Below are positions 26,046 to 36,864 of a stretch of DNA of 64,000 nucleotides, one piece after another. The notes beneath the pieces were generated by a model. The model saw nothing but the letters and a program-made list of their open reading frames with translations. It did not search any database and was not told the DNA's origin. The translations under genes were made by a program, and so were the position numbers. The stretch spans positions 16,645 through 80,644 of the forward strand of contig CAZEVY010000016.1 in NCBI GenBank assembly GCA_964515555.1. The letters run 5' to 3'. Numbering within the stretch: the stretch's first letter is position 1; each line of letters opens with the position of its first letter. This DNA comes from CAZEVY01 sp964515555. Its GTDB lineage: Bacteria; Acidobacteriota; Terriglobia; Bryobacterales; Bryobacteraceae.

Positions 26046-27101
26046 CTAGGGGGTGGCCGCCGATGCGTCGAACAAGGCCGCGGCCAGCTCGCCGTCGACC
26101 GCCACCCGCGCGACTGTCAGCGACCGCGCCGCCGAAGGCTTCCCGTCGAGCTCCGTCACCACGCGATGCGCGACCTGCAATCCGCCGGCCTCGCGGTAGT
26201 CCGCGTAACGGTGCACGATGCGGCCGACACGCGCGCCGCCGGCGCGGCCCGTGTAGCCGATGGCGGCGATGCGGCCGGTCGCCGGGTCGAAGTCGACGTC
26301 GAGCAGCATGCCGTCGAAGAACACGCCCGCGCGGGCCGTCGAAATCGACCAGACGCGGAAATCGCCGCTGTTGCGCGACCGCAGGAGCGCCAGCGGATGC
26401 CGCAGGAATCCGCGCCGCACGTGGGCGCTGGTGAGCGGGCCGTTCGCCGAGAGCTTGCCGGGACTGTGATTGAAAGCGCCCGCCGGCGTCACCATGTTGC
26501 CGTAGGCGCCGTAGCCGGCGTACTCGGTGGAATCGCGGAAATGCGCCGGGAACTTCGCCGACCAGGTGAAGGGGAGCGACGGCTGCCTGGCGGCTTCATT
26601 GGCATCCGTGCTCGCGTGCTCCACGTAGGTGGCGACGCCGTCGATCGCGCGCGCCCCGCCGTGGGCCGCCACGGCCTTCCCGATCAGGGCGCGGCCGCGC
26701 TCCGCCGCGTCGGCGGAGAACTCGGGCATGCGATCGGGCCGGTCGATGTAGCCGGCCGGGTCGGCGGTGAAGGTATTGCGGCACTGCTCGCTGGCGAAGA
26801 TGTAGATGCGGCCGTCGTGAACCGCGAAGCGGTCGGGCGCGCCCTTGCCGGTCGCCGGACCCATGCGCGCGCAGGCGCCTTCGAGTTGGATGGCGTAGCG
26901 ATCCGGGTCGCTTTCGAAGAGCCGCTTGTTTTCCGACGACGCGAAGTGATAAAGGTAACCGGTGTGCGCGGCGGCGTACTCCGGCTTTCCCGCCGTCTCG
27001 ACGCCGCGCGCCAGTAGAATCGGGTCGAGCCCGCGCAGCGCGGGCGCGTCGGCGGCGGCAACAGAAAGCGCCAGCGCGAGGAGAATTCTCAAATGTCTCA
27101 T
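26046..27101 (-). CDS. Exported protein with two YHS-like domains
   Basis: 351 residues after a short signal peptide. Two YHS-like units are visible. The first is GLDPILLARGVETAGKPEY...GYLYHFASSENKRLFESDPDRY (about 25-75). The second is PDRFAVHDGRIYIFASEQCRNTFTADPAGY (about 88-120). The rest (about 130-351) is beta-rich and unassigned, with a lipoprotein-carrier-like composition. YHS domains often bind metal, but the usual Cys is partly absent. The start codon is ATG 27101 (GTG 27104 also possible). It overlaps the divergent propeller gene by 9 bases, and I see no ribosome site. Confidence 0.65.
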   Translation of the reverse strand: MRHLRILLALALSVAAADAPALRGLDPILLARGVETAGKPEYAAAHTGYLYHFASSENKRLFESDPDRYAIQLEGACARMGPATGKGAPDRFAVHDGRIYIFASEQCRNTFTADPAGYIDRPDRMPEFSADAAERGRALIGKAVAAHGGARAIDGVATYVEHASTDANEAARQPSLPFTWSAKFPAHFRDSTEYAGYGAYGNMVTPAGAFNHSPGKLSANGPLTSAHVRRGFLRHPLALLRSRNSGDFRVWSISTARAGVFFDGMLLDVDFDPATGRIAAIGYTGRAGGARVGRIVHRYADYREAGGLQVAHRVVTELDGKPSAARSLTVARVAVDGELAAALFDASAATP

Positions 27102-28001
27102 CACCGTTTACTTTACACGCTGGCGGCGATTCCTTTAGCCGCGCTCGTCTGGGCGCAGGCCGAATTCCCCGCCCTGCCCCACAAGGTCGACCCGGACTGG
27201 CCGAAGCTGCCCGCCGGCTGGACGTTTCAGGAGACGCCCGGCGTGGCGGTGGACTCGCGCGAGCACGTCTACGTACTGCATCGCGGCGAGCACCCCATCA
27301 TGGAATTCGACCGAGAGGGCAAGTTCGTGCGCTCCTGGGGCGACGGCGTGTTCCTGCGCGCCCACGGACTCAAGGTGGACCCGGAGGGGAATCTGTGGGT
27401 GGTCGACGACGGCGGCCACACCGTCATGAAAATGGACGCCGCCGGGCGCGTGCGCATGATCCTGGGGCGCAAGGGACAGTCGGGCGAGACCCACGAGAAC
27501 TTCAATCGCCCCACCGACGTCGCCTTCGCGCCCAACGGCGATTTCTACGTCTCGGACGGCTACGGGAACTCGCGGGTCGTGAAGTTCTCGAAGGACGGTC
27601 GGTTCCTCAAGGCCTGGGGAAAGAAGGGGACGGCCGAGGGCGAGTTCAACACGCCGCACGCCGTGGCGGTCGACCGGCAGGGCCGCGTCTACGTGGGCGA
27701 CCGTGAGAATCGCCGCTTGCAGGTGTTCGACGCCGAGGGAAAGTTTCTCGCGCAGTGGAAGCACGTCGGCTCGCCCTGGGGATTGTTCCTGACGGCGGAC
27801 CAGTCGCTGTATCTATGCGACGGCTACGCCAATCGCGTGCTGAAGCTGTCGCTCGACGGCAACGTGCTGGGCACCACGGCGGGACCGGGGAAGCTCGCTG
27901 GTCAGCTCGACTTCGCGCATCACCTGGCGGTGGGGCCGAGCGGGTCGATCTACGTCGCCGAGATCAAGAACTGGCGCGCGCAGAAGTTCGCAGCGCGATA
28001 G
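27093..28001 (+). CDS. Secreted NHL-repeat beta-propeller protein
   Basis: 302 residues. A signal peptide (to about residue 22) is followed by six NHL-type blades: PGVAVDSREHVYVLHRGEHPIMEFD, HGLKVDPEGNLWVVDDGGHTVMKMD, PTDVAFAPNGDFYVSDGYGNSRVVKF, PHAVAVDRQGRVYVGDRENRRLQVFD and so on. This resembles the peptidyl-alpha-hydroxyglycine alpha-amidating lyase propeller, but the catalytic residues cannot be confirmed here. GAGGAG lies 9 bases before the ATG. Its start overlaps the divergent YHS gene, and its stop is 7 bases from the convergent propeller at 28009. Confidence 0.85.
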   Translation: MSHHRLLYTLAAIPLAALVWAQAEFPALPHKVDPDWPKLPAGWTFQETPGVAVDSREHVYVLHRGEHPIMEFDREGKFVRSWGDGVFLRAHGLKVDPEGNLWVVDDGGHTVMKMDAAGRVRMILGRKGQSGETHENFNRPTDVAFAPNGDFYVSDGYGNSRVVKFSKDGRFLKAWGKKGTAEGEFNTPHAVAVDRQGRVYVGDRENRRLQVFDAEGKFLAQWKHVGSPWGLFLTADQSLYLCDGYANRVLKLSLDGNVLGTTAGPGKLAGQLDFAHHLAVGPSGSIYVAEIKNWRAQKFAAR

Positions 28002-28008
28002 CCGGGCG

Positions 28009-28800
28009 CTACATCTTCAAGCGGCAGACGGGGCCGACGTCGTCGCAATACCACATCCAGCCGTCGCGGATCGACATGCCGTGCGGCAGCGGGTCGGAGT
28101 CGGCCAGCTGAATCTTCTCGACGATGGCGCCGTTCTTCGGGTCGTGCCGGAAGAACGCGTTGAGGTTGCTGTCGACACACCACAGCCAGTTCCGCTCCCA
28201 GCCCAGGCCGTGCGGCCGGTTGCCGGCGGTGGCGAAGCGGAACTCCACCTTCCAGGTTTTCGGGTCGACGCGGTAGATGGTCTTCGAGGGCGGCGTCGCG
28301 ATCCACAGTTTCCCGTCGCGCCACTCCAGGCCGTGCGCGCCGGTGGCCTGGCGCGGCGGCGCATTCTTCGCGGGCGCTTTGGTGGCGCGCGGCTCCCGTT
28401 TTGGCGCCAGCGGACTCACGCGCGACTCGGTCCACTGCACAGGCCCGGCGCCGGGCGTGTCGTGCTTCTCGAGCGTCTTGCCGGTGCGGGCGTCGACGCG
28501 CAGGATCAGACGGTCGTAGGTGGAGGCGAGCCACAGCGCCTCGCCGTCGAAGGTGACGCCGCTGCCGCGGTCGCACTCGGTTTCGAGCGCGCGGATCAGG
28601 CCGCCGTCGGCGTAGCGGACCAGGCAGACGCGGTTATCGCCCTGGCCGAGAATCCAGAGGCCCTCGGCGGTCGCTTGCAGACCGTTCGGTTTCGCCGCCG
28701 GGGAGTCGAACATTCTCTCCACCCGGGCGGGGCGTGTAGGGACGTCCTTGGCCGCCGCGGCGGCGGCCGTGGCCCACAGGAACTCGCGCCGGTTCAGCAT
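28009..28800 (-). CDS. Tat-exported beta-propeller protein
   Basis: 263 residues. A Tat leader (NRREFLWATAAAAA) is followed by repeated blades with PNGLQATAEGLWILGQGDNRV, GVTFDGEALWLASTYDRLI, AHGLEWRDGKLWIATPPSKTIYRVD and PHGLGWERNWLWCVDSN. The blade spacing resembles SMP-30/Vgb-like propellers. A low-complexity Lys/Ala/Pro insertion (about 130-150) interrupts the blades. Function unknown. Convergent with the NHL protein, suggesting a shared pathway only by position. Confidence 0.75.
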   Translation of the reverse strand: MLNRREFLWATAAAAAAKDVPTRPARVERMFDSPAAKPNGLQATAEGLWILGQGDNRVCLVRYADGGLIRALETECDRGSGVTFDGEALWLASTYDRLILRVDARTGKTLEKHDTPGAGPVQWTESRVSPLAPKREPRATKAPAKNAPPRQATGAHGLEWRDGKLWIATPPSKTIYRVDPKTWKVEFRFATAGNRPHGLGWERNWLWCVDSNLNAFFRHDPKNGAIVEKIQLADSDPLPHGMSIRDGWMWYCDDVGPVCRLKM

Positions 28801-28968
28801 TAGTAGATTGCTCCCCTCTCGCCCGAGCTTTCGGCACTGCGCTCGGCTCGATCCGATCTCTCCTTCCGGTCGGAGGCAGCTTCAGTGCGCCTATGGGTTC
28901 GATTATGGCATGGCCGCGCGGACCCGGAGTCAGGAGCTGTCGGGACGATGCGATACAATCGCTTCCTG

Positions 28969-31230
<2,262 letters not shown>

Positions 31231-31234
31231 GTCG

Positions 31235-32047
31235 ATGAGGGCGGTCTGTTTCCTGTTCCTGACCGCCGGCCTGGCGCTGGCGTTTCAGGCGCCGGCGCCG
31301 AAGAGAGCACCGCCCGCGAAGATCGCCCCTGCACCCGCCAAGCCCGCCGCGATCTACAAATACGAACCGCAGTCCGACCTTCCCGAGGGAACCGCCGAGA
31401 ACGTCGACGTCGAGGAGTCGAAGGACGGCCTCGTCGTGACGCCGCGTCCCGGAGGCCGGGACGTGCACCTCCAGTACGGCTTTCCGCTCGGGTCGCGCAA
31501 TCTCCACATCAAGGTGAATCCCGCGATCGGCTACACGACGGTCGCCGACCTGGAGTTCCAATCGGCCTGCACCGTGCATCTTCGCCAGGACGGCGCCGTC
31601 GAGGTGAACCGGCCCGGCGTAAAGGCGCGCGACGTCGAGAAGGTATGGTACGTGTCGCGCAGCGTGGCCATTCAGGGGAAACCCGCCATCGTCATGGTGG
31701 AGGACGAATCCGCGCCGAAGCCGCCCGACGACCGCATCACCGTCACCGGTACTCTGGTTGACGCTAAGGGAGCGCCCGCCGCGGGCGCCATCGCCTGCGT
31801 GGTTATCGCCTCCGAGCGGGGGCTGTCGATTCCCATCAATCTCTACGGCGGCAAGCTGAACCCCGCATCCGCCAGGACCGACGCCAAGGGGCGATTCACG
31901 ATCCGCATGGACCCCTTCCCGGCCCTCAACCTCGCGCTGTGCGAGCAAGATCCGCAGGACATGCCGAAGTACAGGAAGACCCTGAAGGCCGCCACGGTTC
32001 CGGATGGGCAAAAGACCTTCGATTTCGGCAAAACGGCGATCGATTAG
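31235..32047 (+). CDS. Secreted protein with a C-terminal carboxypeptidase-regulatory-like domain
   Basis: 270 residues from ATG 31235, 4 bases after the kinase stop, so co-transcribed. A signal peptide (to about 20) is followed by a Pro/Ala/Lys-rich linker (20-45). A beta-rich middle part precedes a C-terminal beta-sandwich (about 170-255) with VTGTLVDAKGAPAAGAI and ARTDAKGRFTIRM, like the carboxypeptidase-regulatory fold. No enzyme motif is visible. It may be an exported partner or output of the kinase upstream. The end overlaps the convergent dehydrogenase gene by 4 bases. Confidence 0.7.
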   Translation: MRAVCFLFLTAGLALAFQAPAPKRAPPAKIAPAPAKPAAIYKYEPQSDLPEGTAENVDVEESKDGLVVTPRPGGRDVHLQYGFPLGSRNLHIKVNPAIGYTTVADLEFQSACTVHLRQDGAVEVNRPGVKARDVEKVWYVSRSVAIQGKPAIVMVEDESAPKPPDDRITVTGTLVDAKGAPAAGAIACVVIASERGLSIPINLYGGKLNPASARTDAKGRFTIRMDPFPALNLALCEQDPQDMPKYRKTLKAATVPDGQKTFDFGKTAID

Positions 32048-33093
32048 CCGGGAATCGCAACGCCGAGCCGAGCCGAAATCTCCACCAGCCGCTCATGGAG
32101 GCCGGCCGCGACCGGAATCCCGCTCGCCGCGCGCGCGGCCTCGCTTCGCCACTCCGGGTCGCCCGCCACCATCACTTCGCCGTACCCGCGCGCCGGGTGC
32201 GACGACTTCACCATCTCCACCAGCCGCGCCACCCGCGCGCGGAACTCGTCGAGCGGCATGAAGCGCGCCACGTCGATCGCCACGAACGTCTGGCTCACCC
32301 GGAACGGCCGCGTCTGCACGCGCAGCCCGCCCAGTTCGGTCGACATCGCGCCGCCGGAGAGGACGCCGGACAGCATCTCGGCCAGCATCGCCAGGCCGCT
32401 TCCCTTGTAGCCGCCGAGCGGCATCAGCAGCCCTGCCAGCGCCGTTTCGGTGCTGGTCGTCGGCACGCCTTCGGTGTCGAGCGCCCAGCCGGGAGGAATC
32501 TCCTTCTCGCCGCGCACCGAGGCCCCGTACACCCGGCCCATCGCGACCGTCGTGGTCGCCATATCGAGCAGCCAGCCGCGGCCCTCCTCCCGCGGGACCG
32601 CGACGCACAGCGGGTTGGTGCCGAAGCGCGGCTCGCGCCCTTGCCACGGAGCGACCATCGGCGAAGCATTGCACGTCACAATGCCGATCATGCCCTCCGA
32701 CGCGATGCGATCGGCCCACCACGCCGCCGCACCGAAATGATTCGACTCGCGCGCCGTCGCCATTCCGATTCCGTGCGCGCGCGCCAGCCGCACCGCGTGG
32801 CCCACGCAGATGCTGCTGACGACCTGGCCGAGGCCGTTCTCGCCGTCGTAGAGCAGGCAGGCTCCGGACTCGGAAACTACGCGGCCGGTCGCGCTTACGT
32901 CGACGCGTCCCTGCTCGATCTTCTCGACATAGAACAGCAGCAGTTGCACGCCGTGCGAGTCCACTCCGCGCAGGTTGGCGGCCACCAGCGTCTCGGCGAT
33001 CAGCGCGGCGGCGGAAGCCGGCGTGTGGATGGCTTCCAGGATGCGTTGCGCCCACTCGCGCAAGGCCGGCGCGGCGATGACGACGGCGCTCAT
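32044..33093 (-). CDS. Malate/L-lactate dehydrogenase-family (Ldh_2) oxidoreductase
   Basis: 349 residues, full length. NLRGVDSHGVQLLLFYVEKIEQGRV is the conserved N-terminal segment with the active-site Ser-His. Others are ARESNHFGAAAWWADRIA, GTNPLCVAVPR and LLMPLGGYKGSGLAMLAEMLSGVLSGG, the signature of the NAD(P)-dependent Ldh2/MDH2 family. This family includes (R)-sulfolactate, ureidoglycolate, 2,3-diketo-L-gulonate and malate/lactate dehydrogenases, so the substrate is uncertain. Last gene of an operon with overlapping starts and stops (ATGA at 33090-33093). Confidence 0.88.
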   Translation of the reverse strand: MSAVVIAAPALREWAQRILEAIHTPASAAALIAETLVAANLRGVDSHGVQLLLFYVEKIEQGRVDVSATGRVVSESGACLLYDGENGLGQVVSSICVGHAVRLARAHGIGMATARESNHFGAAAWWADRIASEGMIGIVTCNASPMVAPWQGREPRFGTNPLCVAVPREEGRGWLLDMATTTVAMGRVYGASVRGEKEIPPGWALDTEGVPTTSTETALAGLLMPLGGYKGSGLAMLAEMLSGVLSGGAMSTELGGLRVQTRPFRVSQTFVAIDVARFMPLDEFRARVARLVEMVKSSHPARGYGEVMVAGDPEWRSEAARAASGIPVAAGLHERLVEISARLGVAIPG

Positions 33094-34046
33094 TCGCCGA
33101 GATACTTTTTCAGGTCGGGAAACAGCAGGAGTTTCACGTCGGGCTTGTCGAGGTCGTCCTTGCGGACAACGCGCGGCAGCAGGTCCATGCGCTTGGGCGG
33201 CGTCCCGCCCTTCAGCTTGTCGGCGACCGTTTTCACGGCCTCGTAGCCCATTTTGAACGGGTCCTGCACGACCATGGCGTGGAAGTTCCCCGCGCGCAGG
33301 TCCTCGACCATGACATCGGTGAAGTCGAACGCCACGAACTTGATCTTGCCGGCCAGCCCGCGGCCCTTAAGCGCCAGGATCGCGCCGGTGGAGCTGGGCT
33401 CGGTCGACGCGAACATGCCGTCGAGGTTCGGGTGCGCGGTGATCATGTTCTCGGCCGCGGCCATGGCCTTGGCGCGATCGGCCATGCCGTACTGCCGCGC
33501 GACAATCTGGATATTCGGAAACTCCTTGGCGATCGCGTCCTCGAAGCCCTTCTCGCGGTCCATGGTCGACTGGCTTCCCGGAGCGTGCAGCACCACGGCA
33601 ACCTTGCCCTTGCCGCCGACCAGTTCTCCCATCGCGCGCGCCGCCAGTTCGCCGGCCTGGTAATTGTTGGTCGCGACGTAGCTCATGTATTTGTCGGTGT
33701 CGAGGCCGCTGTCGAAGACCGTCACCGGAATGCCCGAGGCGATGGCGCGCTCGATCGGCCCGACTAGCGCCTTGCGGTCCGTGGCCGCCATCACGATGCC
33801 GTCCACGCGGCGTGCCACCATCGAATCGACGATCTGAATCTGGCGGCTGTACTCGGTTTCGAGCGGCGGGCCGTTCCACAGGATCGTCAGGCCGAACTCG
33901 CGCCCGGCGGCGTTGGCGCCGGCGTGCACCGTCTGCCAGAACAGGTGCGAGGTTCCTTTCGGAATCACCGCCACGATCTTGCTGCGCTCGCCGCCGCAGC
34001 TGGCAAGGAAAAGCGCCAGCGCCCCCAGCACCGTCCGTCGGCTCAT
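33090..34046 (-). CDS. Sugar-binding periplasmic lipoprotein (RbsB/type-1 PBP)
   Basis: 318 residues. A lipoprotein signal with lipobox FLASCGG is followed by a periplasmic-binding-protein fold: IVAVIPKGTSHLFWQTVHAGANAAGREFG, RRVDGIVMAATD, GIPVTVFDSGLD, DREKGFEDAIAKEFPNIQIV and GMFASTEPSSTGAILALKGRG. These are typical of ribose/xylose-type binding proteins. No permease or ATPase gene is adjacent, which is unusual for an ABC component. Start and stop overlap its neighbours by 4 bases (ATGA). Confidence 0.88.
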   Translation of the reverse strand: MSRRTVLGALALFLASCGGERSKIVAVIPKGTSHLFWQTVHAGANAAGREFGLTILWNGPPLETEYSRQIQIVDSMVARRVDGIVMAATDRKALVGPIERAIASGIPVTVFDSGLDTDKYMSYVATNNYQAGELAARAMGELVGGKGKVAVVLHAPGSQSTMDREKGFEDAIAKEFPNIQIVARQYGMADRAKAMAAAENMITAHPNLDGMFASTEPSSTGAILALKGRGLAGKIKFVAFDFTDVMVEDLRAGNFHAMVVQDPFKMGYEAVKTVADKLKGGTPPKRMDLLPRVVRKDDLDKPDVKLLLFPDLKKYLGE

Positions 34047-34798
34047 TGCGCGCACCAGCCGCCATCGATCAGGATGTCGGTTCCCGTGATGAAACCCGCG
34101 TCGTCCGAGCACAGGAATCGCGCCAGTTGGCCGACCTCCTCGGGACGGCCCCAGCGCGCCAGCGGAATCTTCGACAGGAACTGCTGCGAGACCTCGGGGT
34201 TCTGCATCAGAGGAATGGTCATCTCGGTGGCGAATGGTCCCGGGCTGATGCCGACCACCGTGATCCCTTCGGACGCGAGTTCCAGCGCCAGGGCGCGGAT
34301 CAGCCCCAGCAGCGCGGTCTTGCTCGATGAGTACGCCGTGCGGCCGGCGATCGAGGTGTGGCTCATGATCGACGTCAGATTGATGATGCGGCCGTAGCCG
34401 GTGCCTTTCATGTGCGGCACGAAGGCGCGGCACATCAGAAAGACGCTGGTGAGATTGGTGTCCATCACGCGCCGCCACTCGTCGAGCGTGAACTCCACCA
34501 GCGGCTTGCGGACGTTGATGCCGGCATTGTTGATGAGGATTTGCACGCGACCCAGCCGCTCGGCGACGTCCTGCTCCAGGCGCCCGACCTGCGCTTCGTC
34601 GCCCACGTCGGCGACGAAGGTTTCGGCGGCGGCCCCCAGCGCGCGCACGGCCTCGGCAGTCTCGTCGAGCTTCGCGGCGTCGCGGGCGACCAGCGCCAGT
34701 TTCGCGCCGCCCTCGGCAAGCGCCAGCGCCATGGCCCGGCCCAGTCCGCGGCTGGCCCCGGTGATCACCGCGACTCGATTGGCGAAAGGTTGCGGCAT
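34043..34798 (-). CDS. Short-chain dehydrogenase/reductase (SDR)
   Basis: 251 residues from ATG 34798. TGASRGLG cofactor loop, NNAG strand, NLTSIMS with the catalytic Ser, YSSSK catalytic Tyr/Lys and ISPGPFATEM, giving a classical SDR of the gluconate/3-oxoacyl reductase type. C-terminal FITGTDILIDGGW is standard. It overlaps the binding-protein gene by 4 bases and follows the PH-like gene after 5. Together with the binding protein and Ldh2 enzyme it points to oxidation of a sugar or sugar acid. Confidence 0.9.
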   Translation of the reverse strand: MPQPFANRVAVITGASRGLGRAMALALAEGGAKLALVARDAAKLDETAEAVRALGAAAETFVADVGDEAQVGRLEQDVAERLGRVQILINNAGINVRKPLVEFTLDEWRRVMDTNLTSVFLMCRAFVPHMKGTGYGRIINLTSIMSHTSIAGRTAYSSSKTALLGLIRALALELASEGITVVGISPGPFATEMTIPLMQNPEVSQQFLSKIPLARWGRPEEVGQLARFLCSDDAGFITGTDILIDGGWCAQ

Positions 34799-34803
34799 CC
34801 CCG

Positions 34804-35304
34804 CTAGACCGCCCCACCCGGAGAGGACGCCTGCTGCGCGCGCGGCGGCGACGCTCCGCCCGCGATGGCGCGATGCGCCGCGTCGAGGATCTTCTCGGCG
34901 ACCTCCTGCGGGCGGTCGATGTCGGCGATCGTCAGGCGGCTGGTCTCGCCCGCGGTTTCCAGCGAGAGGCTCCCGACCCCGAACATGCGCTGTCCCATCG
35001 ACTGCTCGACGCGCACGTCCTGCACTTTGCTCACTTCGAGCGTGCGGGTCGACTTCGACAGCATCCCGACCTCGTATCGGAGCCGCCCCGTCTCGATGCT
35101 CATCTTGACGAAGTGCCGCCCGACGTGGCGGGTCAGCGTCCAGAGGATCATGATCGCCGGGAGCGCCAGCAGGAATTCGAGGCCGGGTTTGGGCGCGGGC
35201 AGATAACCCCAGTTGTAGATCGCGATTCCGGCGGCGGCCGCCAGCCACCAGCAGTAGGAGAGCTTCACGAACTTCATTGTGGGCCGTACGAGCAGTTCTG
35301 GCAT
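34804..35304 (-). CDS. Small membrane protein with bacterial PH-like (YdbS/bPH2) domain
   Basis: 166 residues. Two hydrophobic segments (about 13-30 and 42-60) are followed by a bPH2-type domain (RYEVGMLSKSTRTLEVSKVQDVRVEQSMGQRMFGVGSLSLETAG, about 75-130). The C-terminal tail is Ala/Pro-rich. The family probably binds the membrane or a partner protein. It starts the operon, 5 bases before the SDR start. Confidence 0.82.
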   Translation of the reverse strand: MPELLVRPTMKFVKLSYCWWLAAAAGIAIYNWGYLPAPKPGLEFLLALPAIMILWTLTRHVGRHFVKMSIETGRLRYEVGMLSKSTRTLEVSKVQDVRVEQSMGQRMFGVGSLSLETAGETSRLTIADIDRPQEVAEKILDAAHRAIAGGASPPRAQQASSPGGAV

Positions 35305-35343
35305 GGGGTTCGCTCCAGTACGGTATTGTATAGCGCGCGAGAC

Positions 35344-35370
35344 AAAAAAGGCGCCGCGCGAGGCGGCGCC
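35344..35370 (-). terminator. Rho-independent terminator of rpsU
   Basis: On the minus strand it reads as an 8-bp stem GGCGCCGC/GCGGCGCC with a 5-base loop, followed by six Ts. It begins 15 bases after the rpsU stop codon. Confidence 0.9.
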
Positions 35371-35385
35371 TGTCGGAAACGGAGG

Positions 35386-35586
35386 CTACTCCATGTCGCC
35401 CTTGGGACGCTTCTTGCGGCTGCGCTTGCGGGCCAGCGCCGCCTTGACGCGCTTCTTCTCGCCGGGCTTCATGTAATAGGAGTGGCGCTTGATCTCTTTG
35501 ATGATGTCTTCCTGCTGCACCTTGCGCTTGAACCGGCGCAGCGCGCTTTCGAGAGTTTCGCCTTCCTGTACGGTTACTTCAGCCAA
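35386..35586 (-). CDS. rpsU: 30S ribosomal protein S21
   Basis: 66 residues. VQEGETLESALRRFKRKVQQEDIIKEIKRHSYY and the basic LARKRSRKKRPKG tail are S21 throughout. The start is TTG at 35586, preceded at 6 bases by GGTGAG; no ATG or GTG lies in frame. The product sits on the small subunit near the anti-Shine-Dalgarno end. A strong terminator follows, so the gene is a single transcription unit. A GC-rich hairpin (35632-35648) lies about 46 bases upstream in its probable leader. Confidence 0.96.
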   Translation of the reverse strand: MAEVTVQEGETLESALRRFKRKVQQEDIIKEIKRHSYYMKPGEKKRVKAALARKRSRKKRPKGDME

Positions 35587-35631
35587 AAATCGCTCACCCC
35601 CATTCTGTTCGAGAGCCGATCCCCGGGAGGG

Positions 35632-35648
35632 CCCGCCCGCCGGGCGGG
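35632..35648. promoter_or_regulatory. GC-rich hairpin in the rpsU leader
   Basis: CCCGCCC and GGGCGGG arms (7 bp) with a 3-base loop, between the divergent rpsU and beta-lactamase-fold genes. It could form an RNA stem in the rpsU leader. No known ribosomal-protein leader motif recognised. Confidence 0.4.
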
Positions 35649-35682
35649 ATCGGGGACCAAGGTCCATGATAAGTTGAATGCT

Positions 35683-36522
35683 ATGCGCAAGACAACCGCG
35701 ATTCGAACCCTCGGCCTGCTGGCGGCCACCGGATGCCTCTGGGTCGGCCTGACGCAACAGCAGCCGCCCGCCGACCTCACCGTCGAGAAACTGGCCGACG
35801 ACCTGTTCGTTCTGGTCGGCTCCGGCGGCAACGTCGGCGTCTATGTCACCGACGAGGGCGTCATTCTGGTCGACGACAAGTTCGAGCGCAACGTCCCGCA
35901 GATCCTGGAGAAGGTGAAGTCGATCACCGACAAGCCCATCCGCTACATCCTCAACACGCACCACCACGGCGACCACACCGGCGGCAACGCGAAGCTGATG
36001 GCGTCGGCCGACTCGGTGGCTCACGAGAACGCGCGCGCCAACATGGTGCGCGGGTCGCAGCCCGGCCAGCCGCGCATCACCTTCAGCTCGGCGACCACCA
36101 TCCACCTGGGCGGCAAGGAAGTGCGCGCGGTGCACATCAGCCGCGGCCACACCAACGGCGACGCGATCGTCTACTTTCCGGCGCGTAAGGTGATCCACAT
36201 GGGCGACATGTTCGTCGCCAGCGCACCCTTCGTCGATTACGGCAACGGCGGCAGCGGGCTGGAGTGGCCCAAGACGCTCGACGGCGCGCTGACCTTCGGC
36301 GCCGAGACGGTGATTCCCGGGCACGGTCCGATCATGAAGCCGGCGGATATCACGCGCTGGAAGCAGTCGTTTACGACTGCCATTTCGCGGATTCGCGAGC
36401 TCAAGCGCCAGGGGAAGAGCAAGGACGACGTCGCCAAGGAGCTGAAGCTCGACGACCTGTTCAACTTCTCGGCGTCGGGCATGTGGGCACGAACGCTTCC
36501 GGGCTTGTACGACGAGTTGTGA
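35683..36522 (+). CDS. Exported metallo-beta-lactamase-fold hydrolase
   Basis: 279 residues. A hydrophobic leader (to about 24) is followed by an MBL fold. THHHGDHTGGN is the HxHxDH metal site; HISRGHTNGDAIVYFP holds the next His, HMGDMFVA the bridging Asp, and VIPGHGPI the last His. The set is complete for a binuclear zinc site. The family covers beta-lactamases, lactonases and thioesterases. The context (divergent from rpsU) does not narrow it down. Periplasmic by its leader. Confidence 0.88.
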   Translation: MRKTTAIRTLGLLAATGCLWVGLTQQQPPADLTVEKLADDLFVLVGSGGNVGVYVTDEGVILVDDKFERNVPQILEKVKSITDKPIRYILNTHHHGDHTGGNAKLMASADSVAHENARANMVRGSQPGQPRITFSSATTIHLGGKEVRAVHISRGHTNGDAIVYFPARKVIHMGDMFVASAPFVDYGNGGSGLEWPKTLDGALTFGAETVIPGHGPIMKPADITRWKQSFTTAISRIRELKRQGKSKDDVAKELKLDDLFNFSASGMWARTLPGLYDEL

Positions 36523-36570
36523 GCGGCGACAGCCCGGCGTCTTTGAGGCGCCTTAAGGAGTGCGAGTCTG

Positions 36571-36864
36571 ATGAACCTTACGATCGATCTGCCTGACGAC
36601 CTCGCCACCGCGCTCGAAGCACGGGCCAGGGCCCAGGGCATTTCTCCTAGCGACGTAGTGTGCACCGGCCTTCGACTGCTGGAAGATCGCGAACGGGAGG
36701 AATCGGCCCGCCTGGAATGGCTCCGCGCCGCTGCCGCTGAAGGCTTCGACGAAGCTGACCGGGGCGAGTACACCGCCCTCCGGAGTGATCGGGATTTCGA
36801 GGAGTTCCTGAAGCGGGTTGGCGAGGAATCCGCCGTCGAATCCACTCGGCGCGATCGTGCCTGA
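36571..36864 (+). CDS. ParD-like ribbon-helix-helix antitoxin
   Basis: 97 residues. LTIDLPDDLATALEARARAQGISPSDVVCTGLRLLEDR is a ribbon-helix-helix N-terminus. The acidic C-terminal half (ADRGEYTALRSDRDFEEFLKRV) resembles ParD tails. The GTG of the short toxin at 36857 overlaps its end by 8 bases. Presumed autorepressor of the pair. Confidence 0.85.
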   Translation: MNLTIDLPDDLATALEARARAQGISPSDVVCTGLRLLEDREREESARLEWLRAAAAEGFDEADRGEYTALRSDRDFEEFLKRVGEESAVESTRRDRA

